A stretch of DNA of 53,238 nt, taken from assembly GCF_012927165.1 (NCBI RefSeq), contig NZ_JABBGA010000028.1:1-53238 (forward strand), written 5' to 3'. Source of the DNA: Zoogloea dura. GTDB taxonomy: Bacteria; Pseudomonadota; Gammaproteobacteria; Burkholderiales; Rhodocyclaceae. The notes under the pieces are model-generated. The model worked only from the letters and a program-made list of their open reading frames with translations, did not search any database and had not been told where the DNA came from. Positions 18,343 through 29,071 of the stretch are shown in pieces. The stretch's first letter is position 1. Each line of letters begins with the position of its first letter. Made by a program: the position numbers and the translations under genes.

Positions 18343-18894
18343 CTACAGGTCTGCGTGAGCGAAAAGGTTGCCCTCGACGATCTCGGGCAGCGCCATCCCC
18401 TGCGACAGCATCCAGTCGCGCACGGCCTGACCGGTGGCCTGCGGCCACGGCCGCAACTGCTCTGGCCGCAACAGCCGATACTCGGCCAGCTCCTCGTTGA
18501 GCACGATCTCGCCCCGCGCCTGCACGTGGTAGCCGATCAGGATCTCATTCTTGCGGAAGAAGGGGTAAGCCCCGAGCAGGCGCACCGACACCGCATCGAG
18601 ATTGACCTCTTCCTTCACCTCGCGGGCTACGGCATCCTCGGGGGACTCCCCCTTTTCGAGGAAACCCGTGACAAGGGCGAACATCTTCTCTGGCCAGGCA
18701 TGGTTGCGGGCCAGCAGGATGGCGCCATCCCGGTCCACGCACTCAATCACGGCCGCCACTACCGGCAGCGGGTTATCCCAGCGCACGAAGCCGCAGGAGG
18801 GGGTGTAGCAGGCCTGGCGCTCGGCGCCTGCCACTTCCCCCCACTCCAGCGGACTACCGCACTGGGGACAGAAACGCCAGGAAGGGCCGCTCAT
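18343..18894 (-). CDS. Zinc-ribbon Nudix hydrolase (NudC-like)
   Basis: A 183-residue protein with an N-terminal zinc ribbon (CPQCG at 9-13, and C29, C34 in CYTPSCGF) followed by a Nudix domain with GFLEKGESPEDAVAREVKEEV. This resembles the C-terminal part of NADH pyrophosphatase NudC but lacks the NudC N-terminal domain, so the substrate is uncertain. It follows alaS on the same strand with a 5 bp gap. Confidence 0.87.
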   Translation of the reverse strand: MSGPSWRFCPQCGSPLEWGEVAGAERQACYTPSCGFVRWDNPLPVVAAVIECVDRDGAILLARNHAWPEKMFALVTGFLEKGESPEDAVAREVKEEVNLDAVSVRLLGAYPFFRKNEILIGYHVQARGEIVLNEELAEYRLLRPEQLRPWPQATGQAVRDWMLSQGMALPEIVEGNLFAHADL

Positions 18895-18899
18895 CGCCT

Positions 18900-21524
<2,625 letters not shown>

Positions 21525-21543
21525 CGGCGTGGGGTCTCCGGGT

Positions 21544-21562
21544 GACGTCGTCTGACGACGTT
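21544..21562. promoter_or_regulatory. Palindrome upstream of alaS
   Basis: GACGTCGT-CTG-ACGACGTT is an 8-bp inverted repeat about 20-38 bp upstream of the alaS ATG, downstream of minus-strand GATAAT (TTTGATAAT). E. coli AlaRS represses its own promoter by binding a palindrome near the start site. Whether this one serves the same purpose is unknown. It could also form a leader hairpin. Confidence 0.35.
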
Positions 21563-21624
21563 CAGGGGAACGCAATTATCAAAGCTGCAAATTGTAGCAT
21601 CCAACCCTGCCACGTCCCGCTGGC

Positions 21625-21630
21625 TATAAT
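21625..21630 (+). promoter_or_regulatory. -10 element for the cobalamin adenosyltransferase gene
   Basis: A perfect TATAAT 41 bp upstream of the ATG. No clear -35 is at the correct spacing. Confidence 0.4.
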
Positions 21631-21671
21631 CGCCCCTCCAATAACATCAACTCCTGCAGGAGACAGCGCTC

Positions 21672-22223
21672 ATGGGCCACCGCCTTTCCAAGATCTACAC
21701 CCGCACCGGCGACGCCGGCACCACCGGCCTCGGCAACGGCAACCGGGTTTCCAAGAACAGCCTACGCATCCACACCCTGGGTGAGGTTGACGAAGCCAAT
21801 GCCGCAATCGGCGTACTGCTGTGCGAGGAATTGCCCGAGGAGGTACGCACCCTGCTCACCAATGTGCAGCACGACCTGTTCGACCTGGGTGGCGAGGTGT
21901 GCATCCCCGGCATGGAGATGATCACCGCCAAGCAGGTGCAATACCTGGAAGACGAGCTGGACCGGTTCAACGACGATCTGGAACCGCTGAAGGACTTCAT
22001 CCTGCCCGGCGGCACCCGCGCCGCCGCGCTGGCCCACCAGTCCCGCACCATCTGCCGGCGGGCCGAGCGCATGATCGTCGCCCTGGCCCAGGAAGAGGCG
22101 GTGAATGACGCCCCGCGTCAGTACCTGAACCGTCTGTCGGACCTGCTCTTTGTGCTGGGTCGGGTACTCAACCGGGCCGGCGGCCGCGGTGACGTGCTGT
22201 GGCAGAAGCGCAAGAACGCCTGA
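21672..22223 (+). CDS. pduO: Cob(I)alamin adenosyltransferase, PduO type
   Basis: Transfers the adenosyl group of ATP to cob(I)alamin to form coenzyme B12. The 183 residues start MGHRLSKIYTRTGDAGTTGLGNGNRVSK, the ATP-binding loop of PduO/MMAB proteins, and carry the helical signature NRLSDLLFVLGRVLNR. CAGGAGACAG precedes the ATG. It is a single gene, convergent with murI. No B12-dependent enzyme is nearby. Confidence 0.93.
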   Translation: MGHRLSKIYTRTGDAGTTGLGNGNRVSKNSLRIHTLGEVDEANAAIGVLLCEELPEEVRTLLTNVQHDLFDLGGEVCIPGMEMITAKQVQYLEDELDRFNDDLEPLKDFILPGGTRAAALAHQSRTICRRAERMIVALAQEEAVNDAPRQYLNRLSDLLFVLGRVLNRAGGRGDVLWQKRKNA

Positions 22224-22232
22224 GTCACGGGG

Positions 22233-22253
22233 GCCGCCTCACCATGGCGGCCG
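22233..22253. terminator. Weak stem-loop between convergent genes
   Basis: GGCCGCC, 7-nt loop, GGCGGCC without a U tract, lying between pduO and murI. A possible pause or attenuation structure. Confidence 0.3.
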
Positions 22254-22268
22254 TTCCGCCACACAAAC

Positions 22269-23078
22269 TTACCAATCGACCTTCTCCACGCTTCCCAGCG
22301 ACCGGCCGAGAAAGCGCTCGCCGATGGTCTGGAAGCGCAGCGGGATATCGGTCACGGTATAGGCGTAGGTGGAAAGGCTGTCGCCCGGATTGGCGATCCC
22401 CAGCTCGTTCAGGGTACGCGCAGCCTGTTCGGCCACCGTGATGGCAGAGTCCACCAAGCGCACGTCGGGCCCCACCACTTCCTGCAGCAGCGGCTTGATC
22501 AGGGGGTAGTGGGTGCAGCCCAGCACCAGGGAATCCACGTTCTCCACCAACACCGGCTTGAGATACTCCTGGGCCGTCAGGCGGGTCACCTGGTGATCCA
22601 GCCAGCCCTCCTCGACCAGGGGCACGAACAGCGGACACGCCTGGGAGTACACCCGCACGTTCGGGTCGAGGGCATGCATGCGCCGGGCGTAGGCGTTGCT
22701 GTTGATGGTCGTCGGAGTACCAATCACGCCGATGGCACGCGACGGCGACTCGGCCACCGCGGCCCGGGCCCCGGCATCGATCACGTCCAGCACGGGAATT
22801 CCGCCAGCCTTCTGCTTGACCACATGGGATGCCACCGCTGCCATGGTATTGCAGGCGATGATCAGCATCTTCACCCCCTGGTTCAGCAGGTGATCGGTGA
22901 TCTGCCCGGTGAAATGCTCGATGGTGGCCACCGACTTGACCCCGTAAGGGACCCGGGCGGTGTCGCCAAAATAGATGATGTTCTCGAGGGGCAGGCGCTC
23001 CATCAGCGCGCGCACCACGGTAAGGCCCCCCACGCCGGAATCGAAGACCCCGATGGGCAGCTTGCCAGTGTCAGACAT
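22269..23078 (-). CDS. murI: Glutamate racemase
   Basis: Cofactor-independent racemase making D-glutamate for peptidoglycan. The 269 residues show PIGVFDSGVGGLTV at the N-terminus, the first catalytic cysteine in IIACNTMAAVA and the second in LVLGCTHYPLIKP. The C-terminus is family-typical. It is 63 bp downstream of the FeeM-like gene on the same strand and may be its distal operon partner. Confidence 0.96.
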   Translation of the reverse strand: MSDTGKLPIGVFDSGVGGLTVVRALMERLPLENIIYFGDTARVPYGVKSVATIEHFTGQITDHLLNQGVKMLIIACNTMAAVASHVVKQKAGGIPVLDVIDAGARAAVAESPSRAIGVIGTPTTINSNAYARRMHALDPNVRVYSQACPLFVPLVEEGWLDHQVTRLTAQEYLKPVLVENVDSLVLGCTHYPLIKPLLQEVVGPDVRLVDSAITVAEQAARTLNELGIANPGDSLSTYAYTVTDIPLRFQTIGERFLGRSLGSVEKVDW

Positions 23079-23141
23079 GATCGAAGGGAAGGACAGGGGG
23101 AGGCGAATTCTACGCCACTCGGGCAGCCAATGCCCCCTCCC

Positions 23142-23918
23142 TCAATAGCCGAGGCGGGCCACCAGTTCGGCCTCTTCTTCCGGCGTGAAGGCGAACTTGT
23201 AGATGGATTTTTCATCGGACAGCTCCCGCCACCTGCCACCGATTTCCTTGAGACGCTGCTCGATGGTTGCGCAGGAGAGATGCATCAGCAGGGCTGGCGC
23301 CTTGACCCGCTCGCACATCCGTTCTCCACCCAGCTGCTTGAACTCAAGCAGATTCTCGTAAAAACTCCGATGCCGGGGGTTGATCTCGATGAGGATGTCG
23401 GTGCAGCCCTTGACCCGATAGGAATAGATGTACAGAAGATTGAACAGCGAGGCGATAAGCCGCTTGGAGCGGGCCGACGGATCAATGGCGAAGCGCCCGA
23501 ACTCGCAGAGCTTGCGCCCCTGGGCTCTCAGGCGTGCAGCCTCAGGGCCGTAGGTCTTGTCGAGCGCCAGCCCCGCGGGAGAATCGACATTGACCGTCAA
23601 AGTCGCGTAAACCCGGCCGAACAGTTCTGCGTTCATCGTAAGCTGGTTCGGCTCATCCATCGAGCCAAGCTGCCCATAACCCCGCCAGGCATAGCGTTGC
23701 TCGATCAGCAGCTCCGTTTCACGCCGGCGATCGCCGTCACGCATGAGCATCTTGATACGGAACTTGCTGGGACGATCGCTCGGAGCGTCAACCTTGGGAT
23801 CATCCTCCGCGATGCACAGAGGGTCAAAACGCCAAAGCTCCATGGCGGTCACCTCCGCGAGAGTCTGCGGAGGACGGCCATCGTCGGCGGGAGTTTTCGG
23901 CACTTTGCGTGACATCAT
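23142..23918 (-). CDS. FeeM-like N-acyl amino acid synthase
   Basis: A 258-residue GNAT-fold protein. The central part, from YATLTVNVDSPAGLALDKTY through KLCEFGRFAIDP and LFNLLYIYSYRVKGCTDILI to NPRHRSFYENLL, has the order typical of FeeM catalytic cores, which move an acyl chain from acyl-ACP to an amino acid. Product and amino acid are not predictable. The two adjacent ATGs at 23918/23915 suit the family; the longer open frame runs into queG and looks non-coding. It begins 20 bp after queG, so queG, this gene and murI may form one transcript. Confidence 0.82.
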   Translation of the reverse strand: MMSRKVPKTPADDGRPPQTLAEVTAMELWRFDPLCIAEDDPKVDAPSDRPSKFRIKMLMRDGDRRRETELLIEQRYAWRGYGQLGSMDEPNQLTMNAELFGRVYATLTVNVDSPAGLALDKTYGPEAARLRAQGRKLCEFGRFAIDPSARSKRLIASLFNLLYIYSYRVKGCTDILIEINPRHRSFYENLLEFKQLGGERMCERVKAPALLMHLSCATIEQRLKEIGGRWRELSDEKSIYKFAFTPEEEAELVARLGY

Positions 23919-23937
23919 TGCGTAAATATAACTTGCC

Positions 23938-25023
23938 TCAGCAAGCACGGGGATGATGTTGCCCAAGAGCCCAGGCGACATGCTCCCGGACCAGTGGCGA
24001 CGGATCGTCCACACGGGCCTCCAGCGCCTCGATGACCCCGGGTTCACCCCGTGCATTTCCGAGGGCCACGGCCAGATTCCTGGACCAGCATTCAAAACCG
24101 ATCCGGTAGATCGGACTACCTGCCATGCGCGCCTCGAAGGTCGACTTGTCCCAACTGAATAACTCTACCAGCCCTGCTGCGTCAAGCCCATTACGGGGCG
24201 TGAAATCCTGCACACTCGAGAGCCGGGCAAAGCGGTTCCAGGGACACACCAGCTGACAGTCGTCGCACCCGTAGATCCGGTTTCCGATCAAGGGCCTCAA
24301 ATCCTCCGGAATGGCGTCCCGCAATTCGATGGTCAGGTAAGACACGCAACGCCGCGCATCGACACGGTAGGGGGCAACGATCGCCCCGGTCGGACAGGCA
24401 TCGATACAGGCCGTGCATTGACCGCAATGGGCACTGACCGGTGGATCTGGCGGCAGAGGCAGGTCGGTGTAGATCTCCCCGAGAAAGAAGAACGATCCGG
24501 CCTCCCTGGACAACAGCAGGCTATGCTTGCCCCGCCAGCCCAGGCCCGCCTTCTCGGCCAGCGCCACCTCCATAACCGGCGCCGAATCCACGAACACCCG
24601 GGTCGCGACAGGCCCGGCTTCGGCGATCTGCCGGGCCAGGCCTTGCAGCCTGGCCCGCAGGACCTTGTGATAATCACGGCCGAGCGCATAGCGGGAAACA
24701 TACGCCTTGCCCGCATCGGCCAGCACGGCGGCCGGGTCTTCGCCCTGTCCCAGGTAAGACATGCGCGCCGAGATCACGCGCAAAGTGCCCGGGATCAACT
24801 CGTCGGGGCGCGTCCGCTTGGCGCCGTGTTTGTACATATAATCCATCTGCCCATGGAAGCCCGCCTCCACCCAGGCAGCCAGACCGGCTTCGGAGGCGCT
24901 CAGGTCCACATCGGAAATACCGATCTCATCGAAGCCGAGCGCCTTGCCCCAAGCCTTGATTAGTATCGCCAGGGATGCCCAGTGCTCCCCATCGCCAGAA
25001 GGATTATCGTGTCCAACGTCCAT
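23938..25023 (-). CDS. queG: Epoxyqueuosine reductase QueG
   Basis: B12- and Fe-S-dependent enzyme that reduces epoxyqueuosine to queuosine in tRNA anticodons. The 361 residues include the family opening with GFDEIGISDVDL, the two ferredoxin-like clusters CGQCTACIDACPTGA and YGCDDCQLVCPWNRF, and a C-terminal HEAT-like end. The ATG at 25023 leaves 30 bp to the divergent tsaE start; an ATG at 25059 would overlap it. Confidence 0.94.
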   Translation of the reverse strand: MDVGHDNPSGDGEHWASLAILIKAWGKALGFDEIGISDVDLSASEAGLAAWVEAGFHGQMDYMYKHGAKRTRPDELIPGTLRVISARMSYLGQGEDPAAVLADAGKAYVSRYALGRDYHKVLRARLQGLARQIAEAGPVATRVFVDSAPVMEVALAEKAGLGWRGKHSLLLSREAGSFFFLGEIYTDLPLPPDPPVSAHCGQCTACIDACPTGAIVAPYRVDARRCVSYLTIELRDAIPEDLRPLIGNRIYGCDDCQLVCPWNRFARLSSVQDFTPRNGLDAAGLVELFSWDKSTFEARMAGSPIYRIGFECWSRNLAVALGNARGEPGVIEALEARVDDPSPLVREHVAWALGQHHPRAC

Positions 25024-25053
25024 TCCGCTGATGATAGCGGTCTCCCCGGCCCC

Positions 25054-25512
25054 ATGCATCTCTCCGATGAAGCTGCCACCCTGAACGCCGGGGAAATCCT
25101 CGCCCGCAGCCTGCCGGACAGCCTCACCGCCTACCTTGTAGGCGATCTGGGCGCCGGCAAGACGACCCTCACACGCGGCCTGTTACGGGGCCTGGGTTAC
25201 ACCGGAAAGGTGAAGAGTCCGACATATACCTTGGTTGAACCATATAAAGATTCTAGAATAGTCGTATATCACTTTGATTTTTATCGATTCACTGATGCAC
25301 ATGAGTTTCTCGAAGCAGGTCTGGACGAGTATTTCGAAGGCCTTGGCGTACGGCTGGTGGAGTGGGCTGATCGCGCCCAGCCCTTCCTTCCTCCAGCCGA
25401 CCTCGAAATCCGCCTCCAGGTGTCTGCCGCGGGCGGACGTGATCTCGCCCTACGGGCGCTGACTGGAGCCGGCCAACAATGTCTGCACGATTTCATGACG
25501 GCAAGTCGCTGA
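25054..25512 (+). CDS. tsaE: tRNA threonylcarbamoyladenosine ATPase TsaE
   Basis: ATPase partner of TsaD and TsaB in making t6A37 on ANN-decoding tRNAs. The 152 residues have the Walker A GDLGAGKTTLTRGLLRGLG, the switch SPTYTLVEPY and the conserved YHFDFYRFTD segment. The ATG at 25054 is chosen because the gene is divergent from queG. A stretch of about 90 bp (25228-25320) is strikingly AT-rich compared with both flanks although it encodes the most conserved part. Its end overlaps the amidase gene by 34 bp. Confidence 0.94.
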   Translation: MHLSDEAATLNAGEILARSLPDSLTAYLVGDLGAGKTTLTRGLLRGLGYTGKVKSPTYTLVEPYKDSRIVVYHFDFYRFTDAHEFLEAGLDEYFEGLGVRLVEWADRAQPFLPPADLEIRLQVSAAGGRDLALRALTGAGQQCLHDFMTASR

Positions 25513-26849
25513 CCCGCCGACGCTTCCTCGGCTCCGCCGGAGCCAGCCTGCTGCTTCTGGTCAGCCGCAGCGGCCAGGCCGCCGCCAGCACCGTGCTGGC
25601 CGTGCGGGTCTGGCCGGCCAAGGATTACACCCGGATCACCATCGAAAGCCGGGAATCCCTAGTGTTCACCCACCAGATGGTGCACAACCCCGAGCGCCTG
25701 GTCGTAGACCTCGAAGGCATCGAGCTGAACGAAGTCCTGCAATCACTGCCCGCCAAGATCACCGGCCAGGACCCCTACATCCAGCTGATCCGGGCAGGCC
25801 GCAACCGGCCGGGCGTCGTACGCTTGGTGATCGACCTGAAGAGCGAGGTCGTACCCCAGGTTTTCACCCTGAAGCCGGTCGGCGAATACGGCCACCGCCT
25901 GGTCCTCGACCTCTACCCGACGGAACCGGTCGATCCCCTGCTCGCCCTGCTGGAAAAGCTCTCCCCGGAGGAGGCGGCGGCAGGTGGCGCCACACCCCCG
26001 GCCAAGACCGACAGCAAGCCCGCCAGGAAGGTCGCCGAAGCGGAACGCAAGCCGGTCGAGGCCGCCCGCCGGGAAGCGCCTGCCGAGCCCCCCGCCGTAC
26101 AGCCGGCAACCAAGGATGACCAGGGCGTGACCCGCCTGATCACCATCGCCATCGACCCGGGGCACGGCGGCGAAGACCCGGGCGCGGTCGGCGCCGCTGG
26201 CAGCTTCGAAAAGCACGTCACCCTCTCGGTCGGCCGCCGCCTGAAGGCCCGCATCGACGCCGAACCCAACATGCGCGCCATGCTGACCCGCGACGCCGAC
26301 TACTTCGTCCCGCTGCAGCAGCGCGTCTCCAAGGCCCGCCGGGTCCAGGCCGACCTGTTCGTGTCGATCCACGCGGATGCCTTCATCAGCCCCACCGCAC
26401 GCGGCAGCTCGGTCTTCGTGCTCTCGGACAAGGGCGCGTCCAGCACGGCAGCGCGCTGGCTGGCGCAAAAGGAGAACTCCGCCGACCTGATCGGCGGCAT
26501 CAACCTCGGGATCAAGGACGACCACTTGGCCCGCACCCTTCTCGACCTGTCGCAAACGGCAGCCATCAACGACAGCCTGAAGGTGGGCAAGGCAGTGCTC
26601 GGCGAGCTGGGCGGCATCAACCGCCTGCACAAGGGCGAAGTGGAGCAGGCCAGCTTTGCCGTGCTCAAAGCCCCCGACATTCCCTCCATCCTCATCGAAA
26701 CCGCTTTCATCTCCAACCCAGAAGAAGAAGCCCGGCTCAATGACGAGGCCTACCAGGACCGCATGGCCGACGCTATCCTGCGGGGGCTTAAACGCTATTT
26801 CGCGAAGAACCCGCCGCTCTCCAAGTCCAAGCTGGCCCGCCTGGATTGA
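25479..26849 (+). CDS. amiC: N-acetylmuramoyl-L-alanine amidase, AmiC type, Tat-exported
   Basis: Periplasmic amidase that splits peptidoglycan stem peptides during daughter-cell separation. The 456 residues begin with a twin-arginine signal (SLTRRRFLGSAG, R13-R15), then an AMIN domain (about 35-145) for septal targeting, a Pro/Ala/Lys-rich linker and an Amidase_3 zinc domain (about 220-445) with DPGHGGEDPGA and the conserved glutamate in PSILIETAFISN. The start overlaps tsaE, as in many proteobacterial tsaE-amiC operons. Confidence 0.94.
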   Translation: MSARFHDGKSLTRRRFLGSAGASLLLLVSRSGQAAASTVLAVRVWPAKDYTRITIESRESLVFTHQMVHNPERLVVDLEGIELNEVLQSLPAKITGQDPYIQLIRAGRNRPGVVRLVIDLKSEVVPQVFTLKPVGEYGHRLVLDLYPTEPVDPLLALLEKLSPEEAAAGGATPPAKTDSKPARKVAEAERKPVEAARREAPAEPPAVQPATKDDQGVTRLITIAIDPGHGGEDPGAVGAAGSFEKHVTLSVGRRLKARIDAEPNMRAMLTRDADYFVPLQQRVSKARRVQADLFVSIHADAFISPTARGSSVFVLSDKGASSTAARWLAQKENSADLIGGINLGIKDDHLARTLLDLSQTAAINDSLKVGKAVLGELGGINRLHKGEVEQASFAVLKAPDIPSILIETAFISNPEEEARLNDEAYQDRMADAILRGLKRYFAKNPPLSKSKLARLD

Positions 26850-26881
26850 GCCCTTCCAAGGCGGGGGGCCTGGCCTGACGG

Positions 26882-28456
26882 CTAGCCGCCCGCCGGCGAA
26901 TACACCACGAAGCGGTCGCCCCCTTCCTTCTTGGCTTCATACATCGCCTGATCGGCATGCAGGAGCAGCTGCCCGGCATCCTCAGCATCCGAGGGAAAAA
27001 GGCTCACGCCGATGCTGGCAGTCACCCGACAGCCGGGGCACAAGTCCAGATCCAGGGCGATCGCGGCCAGCACCCGCTTCATGATCTCGAACAATTGCCA
27101 GTCAGCGGCAGCGCCCTCCAGCAGAAGCACGAACTCGTCCCCACCCCAGCGTGCCACGGTATCGCCATCCCTCAGGGCGGCGCTCAGGCGCCCGGCCACC
27201 TCACGCAGCACCGCATCCCCAACCTGGTGGCCCCAGCGATCATTGATCGGCTTGAAGCCGTCCAGATCAAGCAGGCACACGGCGATACGCATTCCACTGC
27301 GTTGCGCCTTGGCAAGCATGAAGGCCAGTCGGTCGTCGAGCAGGTTCCGGTTGGGCAGCCCCGTCAACGCGTCGCTGTGGGCCATCTCACTGAGCTTCTC
27401 CCGCGAACGCTTCAACGCGACATTGAGGCGACGGGTCCGGACATACAGCACCACCAGCACCAGGGACAAGACCAGCACCCCGGCAAGGATGGGGACCGAG
27501 TAAGCCCGCAGGACATCCGCCAACGGGATGGGCTCTCTCTGATCGTAGGGATACACCCCGTGCCGACGCATCAGTGCTTGCACCCGCTGATACTCCAGCG
27601 GCGTCGACCAACGATGGTAGCGGGCGCTGCGGGCGGCCGGCCCGTCGGGTGGCATCAGCAGAAGGGCCGCCACAACCTTGTTGGTGATGTCGATGGACAC
27701 GTGCGGCGCAGCCGCCAACGGCCATTCAGGGTAAAGCTCGGTACTGATCAGGAAAGGAAAATCCGGCGTGGGAACCGCATTGATGACCGAGAGGCGGGAC
27801 AGATCGATCTTTCCCTCCCGAGCCATTGCCTCCAGCACCCCGGTCCTTACGAAACCCACGTCCGCGCGTCGCTCCAGAACCGCATTGACCACGAGATCCT
27901 GCGGAAAGCCCAGGAAATCCAGCTTGCAATCCTGCTCAATATCCACGCCGGCCCGCATCAGCAGGTCGTACTGGAGCAGAAAGCCCGCAAAGGACGTCCG
28001 GTCAACCGCAGCAATCCGGCGCCCCTTGATGTCCTCCAGGCCCCGGATGTCATGGCGATCACTGCGGGCAAAGACAAGCCCGCCAAACTGCTTGACCACC
28101 TTTCCGTTCTCCCGCTTGACCAGCGTCGCCACGCGCGACACACCGAAGCGCACCTCCACGACGATGTAGTGCTGGGGATTGGTCAGCACGAAATCCAGCT
28201 CCCGGCGAGCCAGCGCAGCCTCGAACTCCGGAAGGGTCAGCGGCACCACCTCGAAGCGGGCATCGGCAATCTGCGCCGACAGGAAGGCCATGGTCGGCCC
28301 CCACTCCTCGAGTGTGACCGCCTTGTCACGAAAGGATGTGACCCCAACCCGATAGACCTGTCCGGCGCACACCACGGAAGCCACTAGACACAACAGCATC
28401 CCGGCCAAGCCACGCCACACGGCCATCGAGCACCTGCAGACGCTCATCCGACGCAT
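26882..28456 (-). CDS. Diguanylate cyclase with PhnD-like periplasmic sensor
   Basis: About 524 residues: a signal sequence (MLLCLVASVVCAG), a periplasmic domain of the phosphonate/phosphite-binding PhnD type (VGVTSF ... VEVRFGVSRVATLVKREN ... AAVDRTSFAGFLLQYDL), a transmembrane segment (VPILAGVLVLSLVLVVLYVRT) and a C-terminal GGDEF domain. The active site WGGDEF is intact, and an RxxD inhibitory site (RDGD) stands five residues before it, so it should make c-di-GMP with product inhibition. The start is one of two adjacent ATGs (28459/28456) preceded by GAGG. The ligand is unknown. Confidence 0.85.
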   Translation of the reverse strand: MRRMSVCRCSMAVWRGLAGMLLCLVASVVCAGQVYRVGVTSFRDKAVTLEEWGPTMAFLSAQIADARFEVVPLTLPEFEAALARRELDFVLTNPQHYIVVEVRFGVSRVATLVKRENGKVVKQFGGLVFARSDRHDIRGLEDIKGRRIAAVDRTSFAGFLLQYDLLMRAGVDIEQDCKLDFLGFPQDLVVNAVLERRADVGFVRTGVLEAMAREGKIDLSRLSVINAVPTPDFPFLISTELYPEWPLAAAPHVSIDITNKVVAALLLMPPDGPAARSARYHRWSTPLEYQRVQALMRRHGVYPYDQREPIPLADVLRAYSVPILAGVLVLSLVLVVLYVRTRRLNVALKRSREKLSEMAHSDALTGLPNRNLLDDRLAFMLAKAQRSGMRIAVCLLDLDGFKPINDRWGHQVGDAVLREVAGRLSAALRDGDTVARWGGDEFVLLLEGAAADWQLFEIMKRVLAAIALDLDLCPGCRVTASIGVSLFPSDAEDAGQLLLHADQAMYEAKKEGGDRFVVYSPAGG

Positions 28457-28630
28457 CATCGACCTCAAGCCCCTGCAGACCTGCAGGCAAGCTCCATCGA
28501 ATATGGACACAAAAAGTCACGAAACTCATGCATGCAGGCCTTATCGGCCATCCCGCCGGAATCTGGATGGCAAAGCCCGACCATGGCACCGCGACACCAC
28601 CTGCCCAGGCGCCGTTGAGTGAGTTTCAAA

Positions 28631-28660
28631 GAAAACAAATAGAGTTACAATGAAAACAAA
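28631..28660 (+). promoter_or_regulatory. Promoter/operator of the toxin-antitoxin operon
   Basis: GAAAACAAA occurs twice, at 28631-28639 and 28652-28660, exactly 21 bp apart (two helix turns). A -10 TACAAT (28646-28651) lies between them, with TTTCAA as a weak -35 16 bp upstream. Such paired repeats suit autorepression by the antitoxin. AGGAAA precedes the start. Confidence 0.5.
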
Positions 28661-28678
28661 CCTCAAAAGGAAAAGACC

Positions 28679-29071
28679 ATGCTCACAGCCCCGGCCCAGC
28701 CCGGCGAAGCCATTGACCGCAAGGCAATTGCCAGCATGCTGATGAAGCTCTTCGACCACTGGCAACTCAGCACCGAAGAACAACTCGACGCGCTTGGATT
28801 CGCCATCAGCAATCGGGCCGTGCTGGCCCGCTACCGGCGCGGCGAAGCTATTTCCGGCAGCCGGGACACCCTGGAGCGCGCCGGACACCTGCTGGGCATC
28901 CACAAGAACCTGCGCCTGCTCTTCCCCCACGACCGGGACCTCGCCTACCGCTGGATCAAGACCCGCAACCTGGCCTTTGAAAACCGCAGCCCGATCGAGG
29001 TGATCCGGGAATTCGGCTTCGCCGGACTGCTGATGGTTCTGGCCTATCTCGACCGGGCGCGCGGCCAATGA
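28679..29071 (+). CDS. Antitoxin, MbcA/ParS/Xre family (DUF2384)
   Basis: A 130-residue protein with an N-terminal helical DNA-binding Xre-like region (about 10-75, with [21 protein letters not shown]) and a C-terminal MbcA/ParS toxin-binding domain ([36 protein letters not shown]). This pairs characteristically with RES toxins. It overlaps the RES gene by 4 bp (ATGA), as expected for a TA operon. It probably represses its own promoter. Confidence 0.88.
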   Translation: MLTAPAQPGEAIDRKAIASMLMKLFDHWQLSTEEQLDALGFAISNRAVLARYRRGEAISGSRDTLERAGHLLGIHKNLRLLFPHDRDLAYRWIKTRNLAFENRSPIEVIREFGFAGLLMVLAYLDRARGQ

